The notes: a model not told the origin generated them from the letters alone. A stretch of 64,000 bases of DNA from Chionis minor (GCA_013398295.1 VZSF01008512.1:549439-613438), one strand, 5' to 3'; counted from the stretch's first letter, positions 25,415-39,418 are shown. A program made the numbers and translations.

Positions 25415-28400
25415 CATGAAGAAAAGCTATTTATTATGGCATAAGTTGTATTTGGGTAAAATTTTGTAGTTTTATAAAGGCTTTCCTAAGCCCTGGCTTC
25501 TTTAGAAGAACAGAATGTAAGATCATCTCAGTGTGACAGTGTCGATAAAGTCCAGTAAAGATGATCAAAACTCGATGTTCTTTTTCCATCATAAACATAA
25601 ATGTTTATAGCAGGAGGGTAGATCTTCTCAATTAGAAAAGGTAAGGCTTTAAATGTTTTTCAATAAAATCTCATCATTTACATTAAGAATTTACAATCAG
25701 TATTTGCATTATGGTTTTGATTTGTGGCTCCTGATTTTTTAGGTTATGTGGGTCAACAAAGGAGCATAGTGATTTTCACTCATTCTGAGAGAAAAATTCT
25801 TACCAGTTTCAATAAGTTAAATATAACAAAAATCCAGTCATAAATACAGAAATTAGAAATAGGTGTTGTGGGTTCAAGCCTCTCTGTGTGTCTCTCCTTT
25901 TCATCCCCTGTGCAGGCAACTGAGCATTCATGGGACCAAAATTTTCCTATTATGTCAGCAAAATATTATACGATGACATATTTTGGCTGTTAGTGAATGA
26001 GGTTTGGATTGGAATCAGTAAGATATTTCATGCTGGTGCCCATTTTTAAAGTGTGTTCAGCTTTCATTTTTCATTAAAGATTGTTAATTATTCCTCACAT
26101 CGGATGTATAAAGTGCATTTGCTGTTGTTCAGGTCCTTTGAACGTATGTCTTCACAGACTCATGCTGAAATTATTTCAAATTTTCCCTTGCATCAGCAAT
26201 TTTGTGCTGGGTTTCAAAATCCTTGGATGCTTTTATTAAACTTCTTTTTTTCTTTGTAACTCAGTGTTAGATCCTTTAAACAAGATTAGTCAAGGCTGAG
26301 TCTGTGCCACTGGCTTTTATTACCATTTCATGGGTATGTCTGGTTACAGATTTGGTTTTTCGTATATATTTGCACTGCTGTTTTCCATCCAGGATTAGGA
26401 AGCCATGAGCCCTACAACTTCTCTCATGTCTCCAGTTTGTATATACTGTGTTAATGACAAGCCTCAGTTTATAATTGTCACTGAATTATGATCTTCATCA
26501 GAATGATAACACAGTTGGCACTTTTTATGAGACACCATTAGAAAACTCCTTCTTATATCAAGATATATCACAAAATGCATTATTACTCTTACTATTTCTA
26601 GATCAGTGACTTACACATTTTAAAGAATTTCAGGCTCTTAAAAAAACCCAAACAAACACAGGACAATCAATACTTAGAAAAAGTCAATTTAATTTTAAAG
26701 TATTTGTATTACATTGGGCCAAAAAGGTTGTGATATTTTACACACAAAAATTCAGGCACATAAAAGCCTGAGAAAGTGTCAGATTATTCTGGCAAGGCAA
26801 AACCTATCTTCTTTAGATGTTCACCAGTTAAGGACCCTCAAATCAAGGAAAATCAGTAACCCCATTTCAGAAAAATGGAAGAGAGTGGTGGTGAGCAAAG
26901 AAAAGTCATACTTGGTTGTGGATTTCCACGCAGACACACCCGAAGCTTTCACATGCCATGGGTACGGCAGACAAGGTAGACTATCAGTTACACTCTTTCT
27001 TCAGCCTAAATTTCCAACTTGGTGTACTCCCTACCTGAGGTCCTAGTGACCTGGTATTGCAACTGATTTTTCTGTTGGTGCCTTCAGGAATGGAAGGAGG
27101 TTGGTCCTGAGACACCATAGGAGGTTGCGCTCTGAATTTGGGCAGAGCATGAAAAGAATTTGTGAGTCAGTGATAGCTGTGCCCAGGTCCCAGACAACCG
27201 GTCGCAGTGACTCACGTGAATGCTGTGGGAGGACAAGATGACTTGCAAGTGGAATTGCTTCCCAAAACAGTAACTGCTTTAGGCATTACTAAGCATGAAG
27301 AGAAATTCTGATTACTCTTGTGGCTTCCTGCCTTCCAGTTCAGACCAACACTACTGTCAATTTCCTATTTGCTATGACAACTGTCATGCCAAGCTGCGTG
27401 TCTCTATTCACTTAGTTTCTGAGGGCAAGTGTCATCCAACCTGATTTAAGCCACTGAAAATTCACAGGCTTACCTAAACCATCAGCCTTGTCTCCCTCTA
27501 AGGTCGCAGGGAAGAGACATCCCCTTCTCATGATTGATTCATCCCATCCGAAGCCAGGGGTCTAGGATGGGTGTCATAAATCACCTCCTGAAGGTGCCTG
27601 CTTCTCTTCACAGGGTGTGAAAGGAGCTTAGCGGACCACGGAGACAAGACATCCAGCTCTGAGCTGCCACAGCCTGCTTATATGACCTCCCCTTGCAGGC
27701 TAGCAATGCCATACGGGAAGCATAAGGAAAGGGGATGATCCAGTGCACGTGCTGAAGAGCTCAAGGGGAAGTATCTCCTCTCATGAGCCTCCTCATTCCA
27801 GAAATAGCCTTGCAAAGGTAGCCAGGGTGAAGGTAGCTGTCTTGGGTTCCATCTGGAAAGGACGAGGAGAGGACAAATTGAGGTTCTATTGTGGGATCCT
27901 AATTAGACACCGTCTCTTTGTCTGTCCCTGCCTATCCCCGTCGCATCCTCCTCCCACCGCCATTGCCTGCTGTGTGGCACGTGTTAGCCGCTCACTGGCC
28001 TCGCCCCAGGGCAGAGCTCACAGCTAGCAAATTCACACCAGCAAACCCAGTACAGGTGATCCTGGCTGATGCCGGTTATTCCTTCCTGCTGTCCAAACCT
28101 GGACAATCGCTTACTACGGTTTGCAACGGTCTGCTCTTCCAAATCACAATATTCTGCAGCAACACACTGTGCAAACTTCAGAAAGTCACACAGCAAGCAG
28201 AAAAGGATCCTTAAAAACTTCCCATTTGCTAGCACTAGCAAAGGCAGAGTGCAATTAATTCAAAGACTTATGAGATTGCAGGCTAGTTTTAGGTTTAGTT
28301 TGAAGACAGCTTGTTCACTGGCTGGACTTTCTGGACTACTTCAAACAAATATGTTTTGCAATATATCCCACTGTCTTTCCTAGATGGAGAATTCAGAAAT

Positions 28401-30776
28401 AATAATAATTAAAAAAAGATGCATTTTTAATTAGTTTGACACATAATGATTGGATCTAGGCTAAAACTTTGCTCAGGATTTCTGCTTGGACACATTGTGT
28501 AAATGGGGTGAAGTTCAGCCTAGGTATTGATGTCCCTGAGTTTCAGAGGTGTTAGTCAGACTCCTTCTCTGATTTTAATTAAATTGCCATGAGAAATTTC
28601 AGGGAGGGGGTTGGGAGCCACTATTTAAAGAGCTGTTTTAATCTGTGTTTCCAAGACATTCTCTATCCTAGCCTGGTCTCATGCAGAGATAAAACCACTG
28701 AATTGCTAAATACAAATATTTGTGGGCTTTCAAGATTCTTTGTTTTTTACCCCAAACCTAACGGGAGAAAAAGCTAAGCAATGAGTTTGCAAGATTTTCT
28801 TTTTCCCTTTTTTTTTTCCTCCCCAAAAAATGTAAAGACTCATCTGTAAGCATCTACCCACAGCTAGCATTTCTGAAAAGCAGATATGAGTGAGTCATGT
28901 AGAAAAATTATTCCTAATGCCAAAATTAGGTAGCTGAGTTCCACAACACCCAGGTCCTCTAACCCAAATTTATTTCCTTTCAGCCCATTTCCCGCCGCAT
29001 CCCTCCACATTCCTCTGAGCCACCAAAGTGCTCACTGCAGCTGCCTGAGAACATCCTTTCTTATGGGAAATACTCTTGTCTCCAGAAATCGCCGTAGCAG
29101 ATCTTATGTCTCCCTCACCCTGTCCCAGCATAACGAGAAGAAAAGCAATCTTTCACAGATTGTTGCTGCCCACGGTCATCCTTACTTATCGTGAGAGCCC
29201 CAGTGGTCAGCAAACAGCTGGATGTAAGTGAGAACAGCTCTGGGGAGCTTTGACTTCCATCCAAGACTGGGTTTGTCCCTGCCTTGCCAAAGGGAAAACA
29301 TAGGCGTGGTTTAAACCACAACTGGGCTCAAGAGTTGGCCAAAGGCTTCATTGGGGTTGCATGGGGAGAGCAAAGAGTCTAAACCAGGGTGTTTGCAGGC
29401 TCCTCTGCTCCAAATCTCCTTGTGGTGTAAGCCGAGCAAGCACGAGAAGCAGATCTCACTTCCTATGCACCAATTAGCAGTGACTTCCTTGCTGTAATGT
29501 ACATGGCCCTCTCACCGCACAGAAAAGCAGATCCCTGTGGGGGCTGTTAAATTTATCCATTCTCGTGACATTTTGCTGCTTTTTTACAGAAATCAGCTTC
29601 TAGGCACTAAAATAGGGCATTTAAATCCTTCCTTATACTACTTGTTGACTCTGCTAGCAATGTCAGCTGATAATACATTCATGCTCAAGTTTGGGCATCG
29701 GTTTTCTTGTGGTATTTGCCTGCTAACAACGATCTGGTGAGACGAGGTGGCACCATGGGGGTCTGGCACCAGGAAAAGGACACACTGGGAGGGTGTTCAC
29801 CCCTTGAATTTTTCTGCATGCCCAGTGCACAGGGAAAGTTACATGTGTAAAAATAATTTCATAATCATAAGATACGTGGAAATCAAGCTGGTTTCTTTCA
29901 GTGTTATCCTTTGGGTCTGGTTCCCACCTCTGCTTTCTCAGAACAGCTGCCTGCTATATGTTCAGAGGAGGTTCACAAGCCCATCTTTGACAAAGCTACA
30001 ACCACTTCATAAAATCCTGTTCCCCACTGCCTGTTACAGCTCTCTTACATCCCTGACAGCACATCCCAGTGCAGATCCAGCTGCCAACTTAAACTCCATA
30101 AAACCAAACTTTGACTGTTCTTCTCCAGCCTTCCCGTTAGCTCAATTTCCTCCATCGTTGTGGATGATTCCTCCGCCTTCCCATCAAGTGCTCAAGCTCC
30201 TAAACTAAGCACAATCGCCAGTCCACACTCTGCAGATCGTGCCCTTAGCCTGTCACCTCCAGTTTCAGAGCTTTTGAAGATTTAATCCTTCCTGCCTAGG
30301 TCCTGTTCAAGGCTGTATCATTTTGGGGAATGTCTGTACGGAGGGGTAGTGGTAGGCCAGCATTGACTCTCCAAGACAGATGGGCACAAGCCAGCTGTAG
30401 GCTGAAAACTATGTAATGGCATTAAAGGGAGGCTGTGCCCAAGCTAACGTAGCGTCCTGAGAGGCCTGAGAAACATGTGTTCAATCCTGTCCAGACCTCT
30501 GTTAAACCTTTTCCTCTGGCCTTCACACCAGTTGTGTCACTGTAATTCACACTACTCACCTCCACTGAAAATACTGCTGCTGGTGATCCTGGTGTGATCC
30601 TCCAGCCACAATGTCACCCTCCACCTCTTCCTTTTCATCAGGCATGAAAGCCTTCTTGCAGCCATCATACCTGCCACCCTGTCGCACAGAAGACAGGAAG
30701 GAGCCATTGAAATTATCAGTCAGTCTTATCACCCTCAGAAGAAAACACGGGACCAACTTGGAAAGCATGAAATTAA

Positions 30777-30881
30777 TCATAGAATCACCTAGGTTGGAAG
30801 GGTCCTTTGAGATCATCGAGTCCAGCCATCAACCTAACACTGCCAAAACCACCACTAAACCATGTCCCTCAGCACCACACC
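30777..30881 (-). mobile_element. CR1 3'-end fragment
   Basis: On the + strand the segment reads from TCATAGAATCACCTAGGTTG through 'GGGTCCTTTGAGATCATC', 'CAACCTAACACTGCC' and 'ACCATGTCCCTCAGCACCAC', which is the reverse complement of a CR1 3' terminal region. The subfamily differs from the two larger CR1 copies in this window: the 3' UTR word order around ATCATCGAGTCCAGCC is of another CR1 type. About 105 bases remain and there is no coding sequence. The octamer end is reduced to one partial copy. Confidence 0.85.
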
Positions 30882-30886
30882 ATTGG

Positions 30887-33800
30887 TTTTACAGCCACCT
30901 TCTTGATGCTTTAGCCCTTGCAACCATGGAGAATTCAGGCTCTTTCACTAAATTGTGCCATACAGAAGAGTTTGCAGCAGACTTTTGGTTCAAGGGTTTG
31001 CTGCTATAAACCAAAGTTTTGATTAATTTAGGACACGATTCTTAAAATTCTTTTAATACTACAAACCATAACACCAAAATGTGCACATGACATACAAGCA
31101 GTCTGCAGGACCCACCAAAAGCTTGTCAAGCTGCAGTTTCTGAGGCTCCTTAGGTGGAACAGTTCGCTAGACCGTCTCAGTAACAAGCGTGGAAGTTAAA
31201 ACCAATGGGAAGTTTCAGTAGCCCTTTCATTTTCTTTTCGAAAGATTAATGGCTACTGCTCTATTTGCTTACAAAGAGCTCCCACGTCTCTCAGAACTGT
31301 TAAGAAGAGTAGAGTTTCTTTTTCTTACTCCCGTCTGCCTTCCTCTTCCCCGGGCTGAGCAAGGGGCTATCGTGGGGTCTGCCTTTCAGTGCCGAGTTGC
31401 AGTGAGTTTGCAGCTTGGCTGCAAGTTCGAGTTGGAACCAGATGACTTACTTCACTACAGTTTCTCATGACATCTCGGTAATTAATGTCCCAGATCTCAC
31501 TCCATCTCCTCTCTGAGGAGAGCAGCTCTTATTTAATTGCCTCATAATGTATACTCAAAATGAATACTTGCCTAATTGTCCCTAGACAGATGCTTGGATG
31601 AAAGCCTGTGAGAAAGCATATAGGCTGTAACACTGAATAAAGGCCCACAAAGCATAGTAAAGCAAAAAATTATAACTCTTTGTTACTCTCTAATCCCATC
31701 AAAACAATACATTTATTTTTTAAGATACTTGAGTAACTAATAAGGAATAAAATTTCTCAATATCCTCTGTTTCCTCACCCCTTCAGCTATACAGAACAAG
31801 ATCTTTAATGCAACAGCTTAAACAGGAAGGGATATATTTTCAAAGCACAGTCTGATGCTTGAGCTGGGCTACTGCAGTTTGTGGGACAGTATTGTCATTT
31901 AAAGGCTTTAACAAGTGAGTTAAAGAGCAAAAACCCTGAGTGAGGTGAGTTACTAGAGATTTGATATCTGCGGCAACAGTGGTATTTTATGAATAACCTG
32001 TGGCCACTGTGCCACTAGTGTGGTGACAATATGTAAATAAATAATGCATCTGTGGAAATCACAATGTAAATGGAAACCTTATGAACACAAAAGTTTACAT
32101 TCAATTATTCAATGTTCAGTGGAGCTCAAAATTGTTCAAGTGTACGTGACTTCACCAGTCCTAAGCATTACCCAGGATCAAAGGTTCAAGACCTTCCTCT
32201 TCCTCCAATCAATAGGTGCATCAAGGTTATAAAATTATTTATTTCTAGGTATCTTAATTTATTCAAATTGCTAATGTTGCTTCCATCATTTCTGTGCTAC
32301 AAAGGGTAGGTTCTGCACTGACTTCTGTCTCTGTCTTTAAGATACAACTTTTTGTCAATCGTATGCAAAATGTGTATATAAACCCATCCCTGTCACCTAT
32401 TGTGTATTTTTGCAGTTGTGGGCAGAAATTTGTTTTAAAACACCTAATCTAAGATGCAAGATCAAGCTACAGACCATGACTAACTATTGGCTAATGTTTT
32501 TAGCCAAGTAAGAAAAAGAAAAAATCACATTTTCATTTCAATCCATTGAATATTTTTTTCCTAATAGAACACCTGAATTTTTCACTTTAAATACTTGCTT
32601 GCTTACTTTNCAGCAAAACTGCTGCTTAAGCTAAAACAAATTTTGATTTTTCATTTCATTTAAAGTATTCAAATATATCAAGGCCAACCCAGCCTCCCCC
32701 CCCCCAAAAAAAACCCAAATTCATGTTTGCAGCTTCTCAGCCTATCTACAGAGATGACAGTCAACCTTTCTCACAGTTCCTCACAGCAAAACCCAGCTTG
32801 AATTGTAGTCTCATCTCCCAGCCATGTGTCATATTGAGAATTCAGGACGCACACAGAATTATGTTTGCCCTAGCTGATCCCTTCACATTGTTAGCTGGAT
32901 GATGTAGCTCAGCACAGCAGATGCTGAATCATAGAAATGGACAGAGTTTTGCTGTACTGTTCCAAGCGTACAGCTACAAACAAGTGTAGACAACAAGAAA
33001 ACACAGATTCAGCCCAAAGCTTGGAACATGGTCCAGATTCTGATTTTGACAGTTTGCACACTTTTAGACTCTGCTGAAGTCGAGACACAATGTGCCCAAT
33101 TTGCCAAAGGGCAGCAGCTTCGGGTGCTGCTACAGTGCAGAAATCGGGCTCTCTTAAGCTGAATTCAGCAAAACTATCTCATAATACTCTATATTCTAAC
33201 AGGTTTGTCGGGTTTTTTTTCTCTTTAAACTGCATGAAAATCTTATGAATTCCCATATCATACGGTTTAAATAAATCTGCTAAAAGGTAAGGTTTTTTTA
33301 GCGTGCCCTTGGTAACTTTTCAAGGAATAAACTCCGTGCATAATATTTAACAAGAAAACGAAACTACTTGGCCAAGCAATCTTTTAAAAATGGAGTAAAA
33401 CTCATAAATTAAAAGATTTGTTGGTAATTCGAATGGCAGAAATATTATCCTGTCTGCAGTCTGTTATGAGATATTACATATGTTGTCCTGGGAGTCAAAC
33501 AAATTTAAAGAACAGAGCATGTAACTTCATTTGCTTCAAAATGCAGTTCATGTAGAGTACACATGTAATATGCACTTACTGTGATGTTAAATGCCAGAAA
33601 TGAACTGTTGCTATAACTTCAAAAGGTATGAGGGGGTTCTCCTCCCCCAAAAAATGAGGATTTTGGCAGACATTTCTATTGTTTCTACATACGCTGGAAG
33701 CTTGCAAGAAAACCCCGACAATTTCCTCAACAAGGAATTCAAAACAATATGCAAATACTTAAACTTTATTTCCTAAATGTTAGCATCCTGATGTGAACAA

Positions 33801-34123
33801 AAAGATGCTGAGCAACATGGACAGAAGAGTACAGATGTTTTTCATTTTTGAATATGGAAGATATATTTGACTGTGAGTCCATAACGCTGGTCTGCCTCTA
33901 TACTACCTTTATCCCAGCATCAGATTACCAGTTCACCAAAAACTTGCTATTGACATGGTGGTTTGTTTAAGGAAAATGGCATGACGATGGGACAGTCCCT
34001 TCCAGATCAAACCAGTCTAGGTATTCTTGTGTCCAGGACAGTATAGTTTTAGAGCTTTCCCCAAAACTTCAATTCCCTATAGGAATTTTCTATAGAAATA
34101 ATTGTTTTGCATTAGAGTCATGG
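30887..34123. other. Unique non-coding DNA
   Basis: No gene, RNA or known repeat is recognised. There is a short run of C followed by A at 32696-32714 and one unresolved base at 32610. Confidence 0.5.
32610..32610. other. Unresolved base (N)
   Basis: A single N occurs in otherwise unique sequence. Other unresolved bases are at 45898, 56180 (after a G run) and 62767-62768 (inside a poly(A) tract). They mark sequencing or assembly uncertainty. Confidence 0.95.
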
Positions 34124-34782
34124 ATTCATAGAATGGTTTAGGTTGGAAGGGACCTTATGGATCATCTAGTTCCAACCTCTTGCCATGGGCAGGAACACCT
34201 CCCACTAGACCAGGTTGCTCAAAGCCTTGTCCGACCTGGCCTTGAACACTTCCAGGGATGGGGCAGCCACAACTTCTCTGGGCAACCTGTTCCAGTGCCT
34301 CACCACCCTCAGAGTGAAACATTTCTTCCTGAGATCTGATCTAAATCTCCCCTCTTCCAGTTTGAAGCCATCACCCCTCATCCTATCGCTACATGTGACT
34401 ACTTGTAAAAAGTCCCTCTCCAGCTTTCCTGTGGGCCCCCTTTAAGTGTACTGGAAGGCTGCTGCAGGTCTCCCCGGAGCCTTCCCTTCTCCAGGCTGAA
34501 CACCCCCAACTCTCTCAGCCTGTCCTCACAGCCGAGGGGCTCCAGCCCGCTCATCATCTTCCTGGCTTCCGCTGGACCTGCTCCAACAGGTCCACGTCCT
34601 TCTTATGTTGGAAACCCCAGAGCTGGACGTAGCACTCCAGGTGGGGTCTCACAGGACCAGATTAGAGGGTCAGAATCCCCTCCCTCGCCCTGCTGCCCAC
34701 GCTGCTGGGATGCAGCCCAGGATACGGTTGGCCACCTGGTCTACCAGTGCACATTGCTGGCTCATGTTGAGCTTCTCACTGT
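34124..34782 (-). mobile_element. CR1 non-LTR retrotransposon fragment, decayed
   Basis: Read on the - strand, this is the same part of CR1 as the element at 12.2 kb: the ORF2 C-terminal region, the 3' UTR and a single terminal octamer-like word (ATTCTATG, seen as CATAGAAT at 34127-34134). Family landmarks on the + strand are 'GTTGGAAGGGACCTTATGG', 'CTTGCCATGGGCAGGAAC', 'GGGCAACCTGTTCCAGTGCC' and 'CTCCAGGTGGGGTCTCAC'. The ORF2 frame is broken by substitutions and small indels, for example around the CAGTACACTTAAAG region. The short + strand frames inside it are antisense shadows. It is older than the 12.2-kb copy. Confidence 0.95.
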
Positions 34783-37700
34783 AAAGCACTGGAATATGGA
34801 GTAAGAAAACCTCAGATCCCTACACTGAGTGTTTGCCAATGAAGATATTGCTAGCAATCTTTACAGAAGAGAAGGAGAAATTCAAATTAAAAAGGAGTCA
34901 TCAAATCTTGGCTCTGCTGAAATGCATGGAAAGTTGTACATGGTGAGCCACAACGCTACCTGAGATCACTGTACAGACAAGTTTAATTTTTATGTCATTT
35001 TCCTGAACAGTAATCATGATTTTGGCTTTTATTTGAAGTCAGCTGTCAACCTTTTAAGAAACAAAGAAAGTTGAGTGTTATTCTCTTAGGAAGTAGGAGC
35101 AATTGTAGAGTTGCGTACATTGGAAAAATACTGTTGCACAGTAAATTGTGACAAGCTCGCTAACATTGACAATTAAGAAATGTGTCCTTTAGGAAAAGAG
35201 AAAGAAGAGAGATTTCGCAAAGCTGCAGGCTTTTGGTCTCCATCAGAGCTAAGCGTCTTGGTCTTTTATGCTCCTATGTCTTATCATAGAGGGAGAGGTG
35301 GTAGAGGGGGGTGTTATTTTTTTTAATTAGCTGCCTAGAACCAGATTATTTAGATAATCCAAATTATCCAAACTGCAATTTAGACTTTAATTCAGATCTG
35401 TCCATTTTGAAGTTAGCTAAAAGATCTTATACAGTTTAAAAGGTTTTAATTGAAAAGACAGTTTAGATATGCTGGAGTTTTCCTAACTCACTCTCCTGAA
35501 ACGTGTAGGTTCTGGCAGCTTTCTTCTCCACAGCAAGAGCTCCTTCCTCCTTTTATTTGATACATGCTGCTGAAATTGCTTAGTTGTTAGGGACACAGTT
35601 GAGGAGTTCTGCTCTTAGACCCTCAAATAAATCAGGAGGAATTCCACTGCCACTATTTGAGATGCACCTCCAGCAGAAAAACAACAAGACAGTCCAGGAG
35701 TCGGCAGACTTCTGTAATATATCACAAGGTAAAATAAATGCAACTGGATCCTGAAGCAGTTTCAACTCTCTGAAGAGGGTGGAACTGGAGACGTTAGAGT
35801 TGCAGTTGTTCTGGCACCATTTCTCTGTTAAACTAAACTATTTACAGTGCACAGTAGTAAGCTGCAGACATTACAGATCCCTAAAGATCTTTCTTAAAAT
35901 AAAATTCCATAGCAAACACAAATCATCTGTTTCACAACACACATGCTCCAACACAATTTAATCTGGAACATTCTACAGCTTTTGCTTCATTTTCTACTTC
36001 AAAATGTTCTGTTCGGAAATTCTTGCAGTCTTTCCCTGCTTCCTTTATCATTCCACTCCAATCTTTATGCACAGTTGAGAAACACCTTCATTTGCCAGTA
36101 ATCCATACATTTCACCAAAAGCCTGTACAACTGCTTTGCAGCTAGCTTTTCTATGGGCCACCGCGACCAGCCAAGATTTCTACCAGCCATCAACATACTA
36201 CAAAACCCACACACTAATTCCCATTCAGACACAATGGATTTTCATCGCTACACAGCTTTGAATTAAGTTTATCTAAAATAACTCTACCTGGCTTCACACT
36301 ACATAGAAAGTTAATATTTCATTTGGAAAAGACTCTGTTCTCCTCTGTCTTTGAAAATGCTTACTCTGTTGCGTCTACCGCAGATTTCTGATGGACCCCA
36401 ATATTAATGGCATAAAACAAAAAAAAATACTTTGAGCAAAATTATTATCCTAATTTTTCCATGCAATATATATTAAATGTTTCAATAGATAATTTTTCAC
36501 AGGAAATACCAGACTACATCCAGCAATAACTGTGAAGGAAGTAGATGCTATGCTGCAAATGCACTATGTTTGTCAGTAAAGAGTTTTTCAAGAACATCTT
36601 TGAAGAAGGAACTCAAGAAGGAGTCAGAAGGAAAGAAAAAACAAATATAAATAGAGGCAAAATTATTTCAATTTGTTGAGATGAGAGAACAGCATGAAGA
36701 ATTTCAGAGGATTTGAAAAACTACAGCTATACTTCAACCTAGCAGATGAAAGACATGCAAAACAATATATATTGCAAGAAATATTGTCTTCTACAGTAAC
36801 AAAACCATTCATAAAAAATTATGGCAACAATATAGAGAGATCTCTGCAAGTATCTTTTGAAATGTGCAGGGACAGATGTGGGTTTTTAAGGATATAGAAA
36901 GCATATGTGCGTACAATAACACCAAAGGGATTATGGAGTCACTCAGTAAATCAGTGGGGTACTCGTCTACAACTCTGGCTACCGTAAAAGACATGCTGTA
37001 ACAATAGAAGGGTCTCAAAAGAATGGCATAACAACATAAAAAGGCTTCCATAAGAAAATAAACTGGAAATATCTGGCATACTTAATTTCACAGAAGACAC
37101 TCAGAAGAACAGAAATGATAGATGCATTTCAAGACTACAGTGACTGAGAACGGCATTGCTTTGTGATTTCTCAAAAAAGCTTCAAAAACAAGAGACTATT
37201 CAATGACCTGACAGCAACTAATTAAAGGCTAAAATACCTTCTTTTATACAAGATAATACTAAAGCTGTGAAATTCATTGTCACAGGGTAGCATTACAGCC
37301 CAAAGCATACTACACGTCCAAAATGCATAGGACTTTCTATTAATAATATGATCATCTCAGCTCATAAACAGTTAAGCCACTAGCTCCACAAAGTCCCTAC
37401 ACCATCATAAGCAGTTCGAGTTAACTGGAAAAAAAAAAGCCATTACTGAAATTTCTCGCTGTTCTTCTGAATCATGTGACAGTGACCACTGTCTGCAGCG
37501 TCAGTGACGTATAAGCTGCCATCACCCTGCTGATCTGTGCTTGATGACACAGATGAAGCCATGATGCTAATCCTACAAAGCTGTTAATTGACTTCTCAGA
37601 GCATTCCCAGTGTCCTTACTTTTAGAGGAAAAAGTGTTACATGGTACCACGTGAGACAACCAGTGAAGGGTGGTCCACAGCATCTTTCTTCAGGTCTGCC

Positions 37701-37989
37701 CAGCTGCAGCCGTTGGCTCCCACCACAGACCACGCCACGCGATGGACACGGCTGAGGGCAACTACCACCACTCCTTCCTACCCCTCCTTTCCAATAAGTT
37801 CTGTGAGTTTTGAATTAAAACTTAAATGATTTCAATGTCTGCATCCTTACTCTTGAAGCTAGAAAACATGACTCTGAATCAGAGCCACTTTTACAACATT
37901 TATAATTCGACACACAGCTAATTGCGTATCCCTACGTGAACAACAGAAGCACTTAAGGTTAGATGGATGGTTAAGAACGTGGCCGAACT

Positions 37990-38240
37990 CAGGTCTTCTT
38001 CATTACAATTTTCCAGGCAAAACATTATGTTTATTACGCATTACAATTAATACAATAATGAACACATCTGTCTTCTGAGCTTGAATTAAAGAGAAAATGT
38101 ATTGATGCTCTGCATTCACCAGACGAGTGAATAATTTATGATGAGTGCTACAGGCAGAATGGAATTTGAGTAATGAAATTGTTAGATTAATCAATTTATC
38201 CTCATTTTATGCATATGAATTCAAAACTAGATCTTAAGAC
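37990..38240. promoter_or_regulatory. Candidate cis-regulatory block
   Basis: This unique AT-rich block has clustered homeodomain-type words (ATTACAATTAAT, GATTAATCAATTTAT, AATAATTTATGATGA) and a POU-like ATGCATAT. There is no repeat family in it. A cis-regulatory role is inferred only from motif density. Confidence 0.2.
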
Positions 38241-38639
38241 CTACAGTTATATAATAAATTATAATTAGTCTGACTTTTTTTTAATACTGAAGATTGTTTG
38301 CAAGCATTCTGTTTGCCTCTTTGGAAAATCACTACCAAAATCTAAGCCAGATTTATTTTACTGGGCATGTATTTCTCATGATATTACATGTGTTTACTGG
38401 TGAAAGATTATCTTAAAAGTATATTCTGAGAACTTGGCACTAGAAAACTCTTCTTTATATATTCAAATATTACTGTACATGAACTTTATCATAAACTGAT
38501 TTCAAATTCACTGGTTTGGCAAGACTATTTACCAATGTATTTATTCATCAGAAAAGTTGAGCAAAAGAGTGCAATACATTCTCAAAGAAAATTCATTTTC
38601 CACTAAAGCAAGCACACCAGAGAAAATGTTGCAGTATTC

Positions 38640-39075
38640 ACGCACGTGACATTAAGCTGTCACCAAAACTGTATAATTGCACTAAGTCTTGTCCAAGTGA
38701 CCTCCCACTGGGAAATGCATCTTTCCATACTAATGAAGTTCAACACAAAGTGTAACTTAGGCATTTGCATGGTAATGGAGCTTTGTACATGAGACTGTTT
38801 ATTCAGCATGAGAGAAATACTGAAAAGAAGGTGTTAACAGAAACCTTTAGCCAGAATAAGACAGGGTTAATTAGGACATATGGAATGGGATCTGAGTAAC
38901 AAGAGACATTAAAATTAACCCTGTTTATCCAGCTGTAGCAGGACAAGGAAGGGGGTGAGGGAAATCCCCACTTTGACCTACACAAAGGCCTTTTCTGCTA
39001 TAGGATTCAAGGGCAATATTTTCCCACTGGCACAGCTCCACTGGTGGCTGGGGCATTTGCATGGGTAAGGCAATG
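38640..39075. promoter_or_regulatory. Candidate regulatory block with paired octamers
   Basis: A CACGTG E-box (38643-38648) is followed by two copies of GCATTTGCATGG, at 38761 and 39053. Each contains the POU octamer ATTTGCAT, and each is followed by a similar GTAA tail. The words are seen directly. Binding and enhancer function are inference. Confidence 0.25.
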
Positions 39076-39368
39076 TGTATCCATCAGTCCTTTCATCCCT
39101 TGTCTAACTCCTCCCAAAAACTAAGAGAGTGCCGAAACGCCGCTGCTGGGCAGAAACACTTCTGGCAAGGTGAGAAACCTCCATCTATAAAAGTAGCAGC
39201 ATGATATTTTTGGCAAAACTATATGAGGTTCAAGCCAAATCTATCAATATATGCCCTGATCTGCACATTTTACAGACATGTTTAATGTAAAAGCACTTGA
39301 GTAGACCTCACGGACACTCAGGGACTTGAGTTAAGAGCCTACATCCATGCATGGGCCTTCTAGGATAC

Positions 39369-39418
39369 TGGGGACCAGGTAGTTGGAGGGCTACCAGGGA
39401 CAAGATAGTTGGGGGCTA
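39369..39418. repeat. Imperfect 25-bp tandem duplication
   Basis: GGGACCAGGTAGTTGGAGGG and CAGGGACAAGATAGTTGGGG are adjacent diverged copies, each followed by GGCTA or GGGCTA. It is a local duplication of unknown significance. Confidence 0.7.

Larger units (their letters stand above)
12934..30776. other. Unique non-coding DNA
   Basis: No host exon can be supported in these 17.8 kb. A 178-codon open frame on the + strand (14530-15066) is the longest outside CR1, but it starts at TTG, resembles nothing I know and lacks clear splice sites. Short homopolymer tracts (17520-17536, 25398-25414) and a TG-rich tract (24740-24770) are listed separately. The block at 23.03-23.26 kb looks like a regulatory candidate. 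Confidence 0.5.

Noticed and set aside
28140..28205. AAAGTCACACAGCAAGCAG, like the reverse MIR block
   Set aside because: Only one block matches and the neighbouring MIR blocks are missing.
34157..34445. Two + strand frames at 34.2-34.4 kb
   Set aside because: They are antisense shadows of the - strand CR1 copy.
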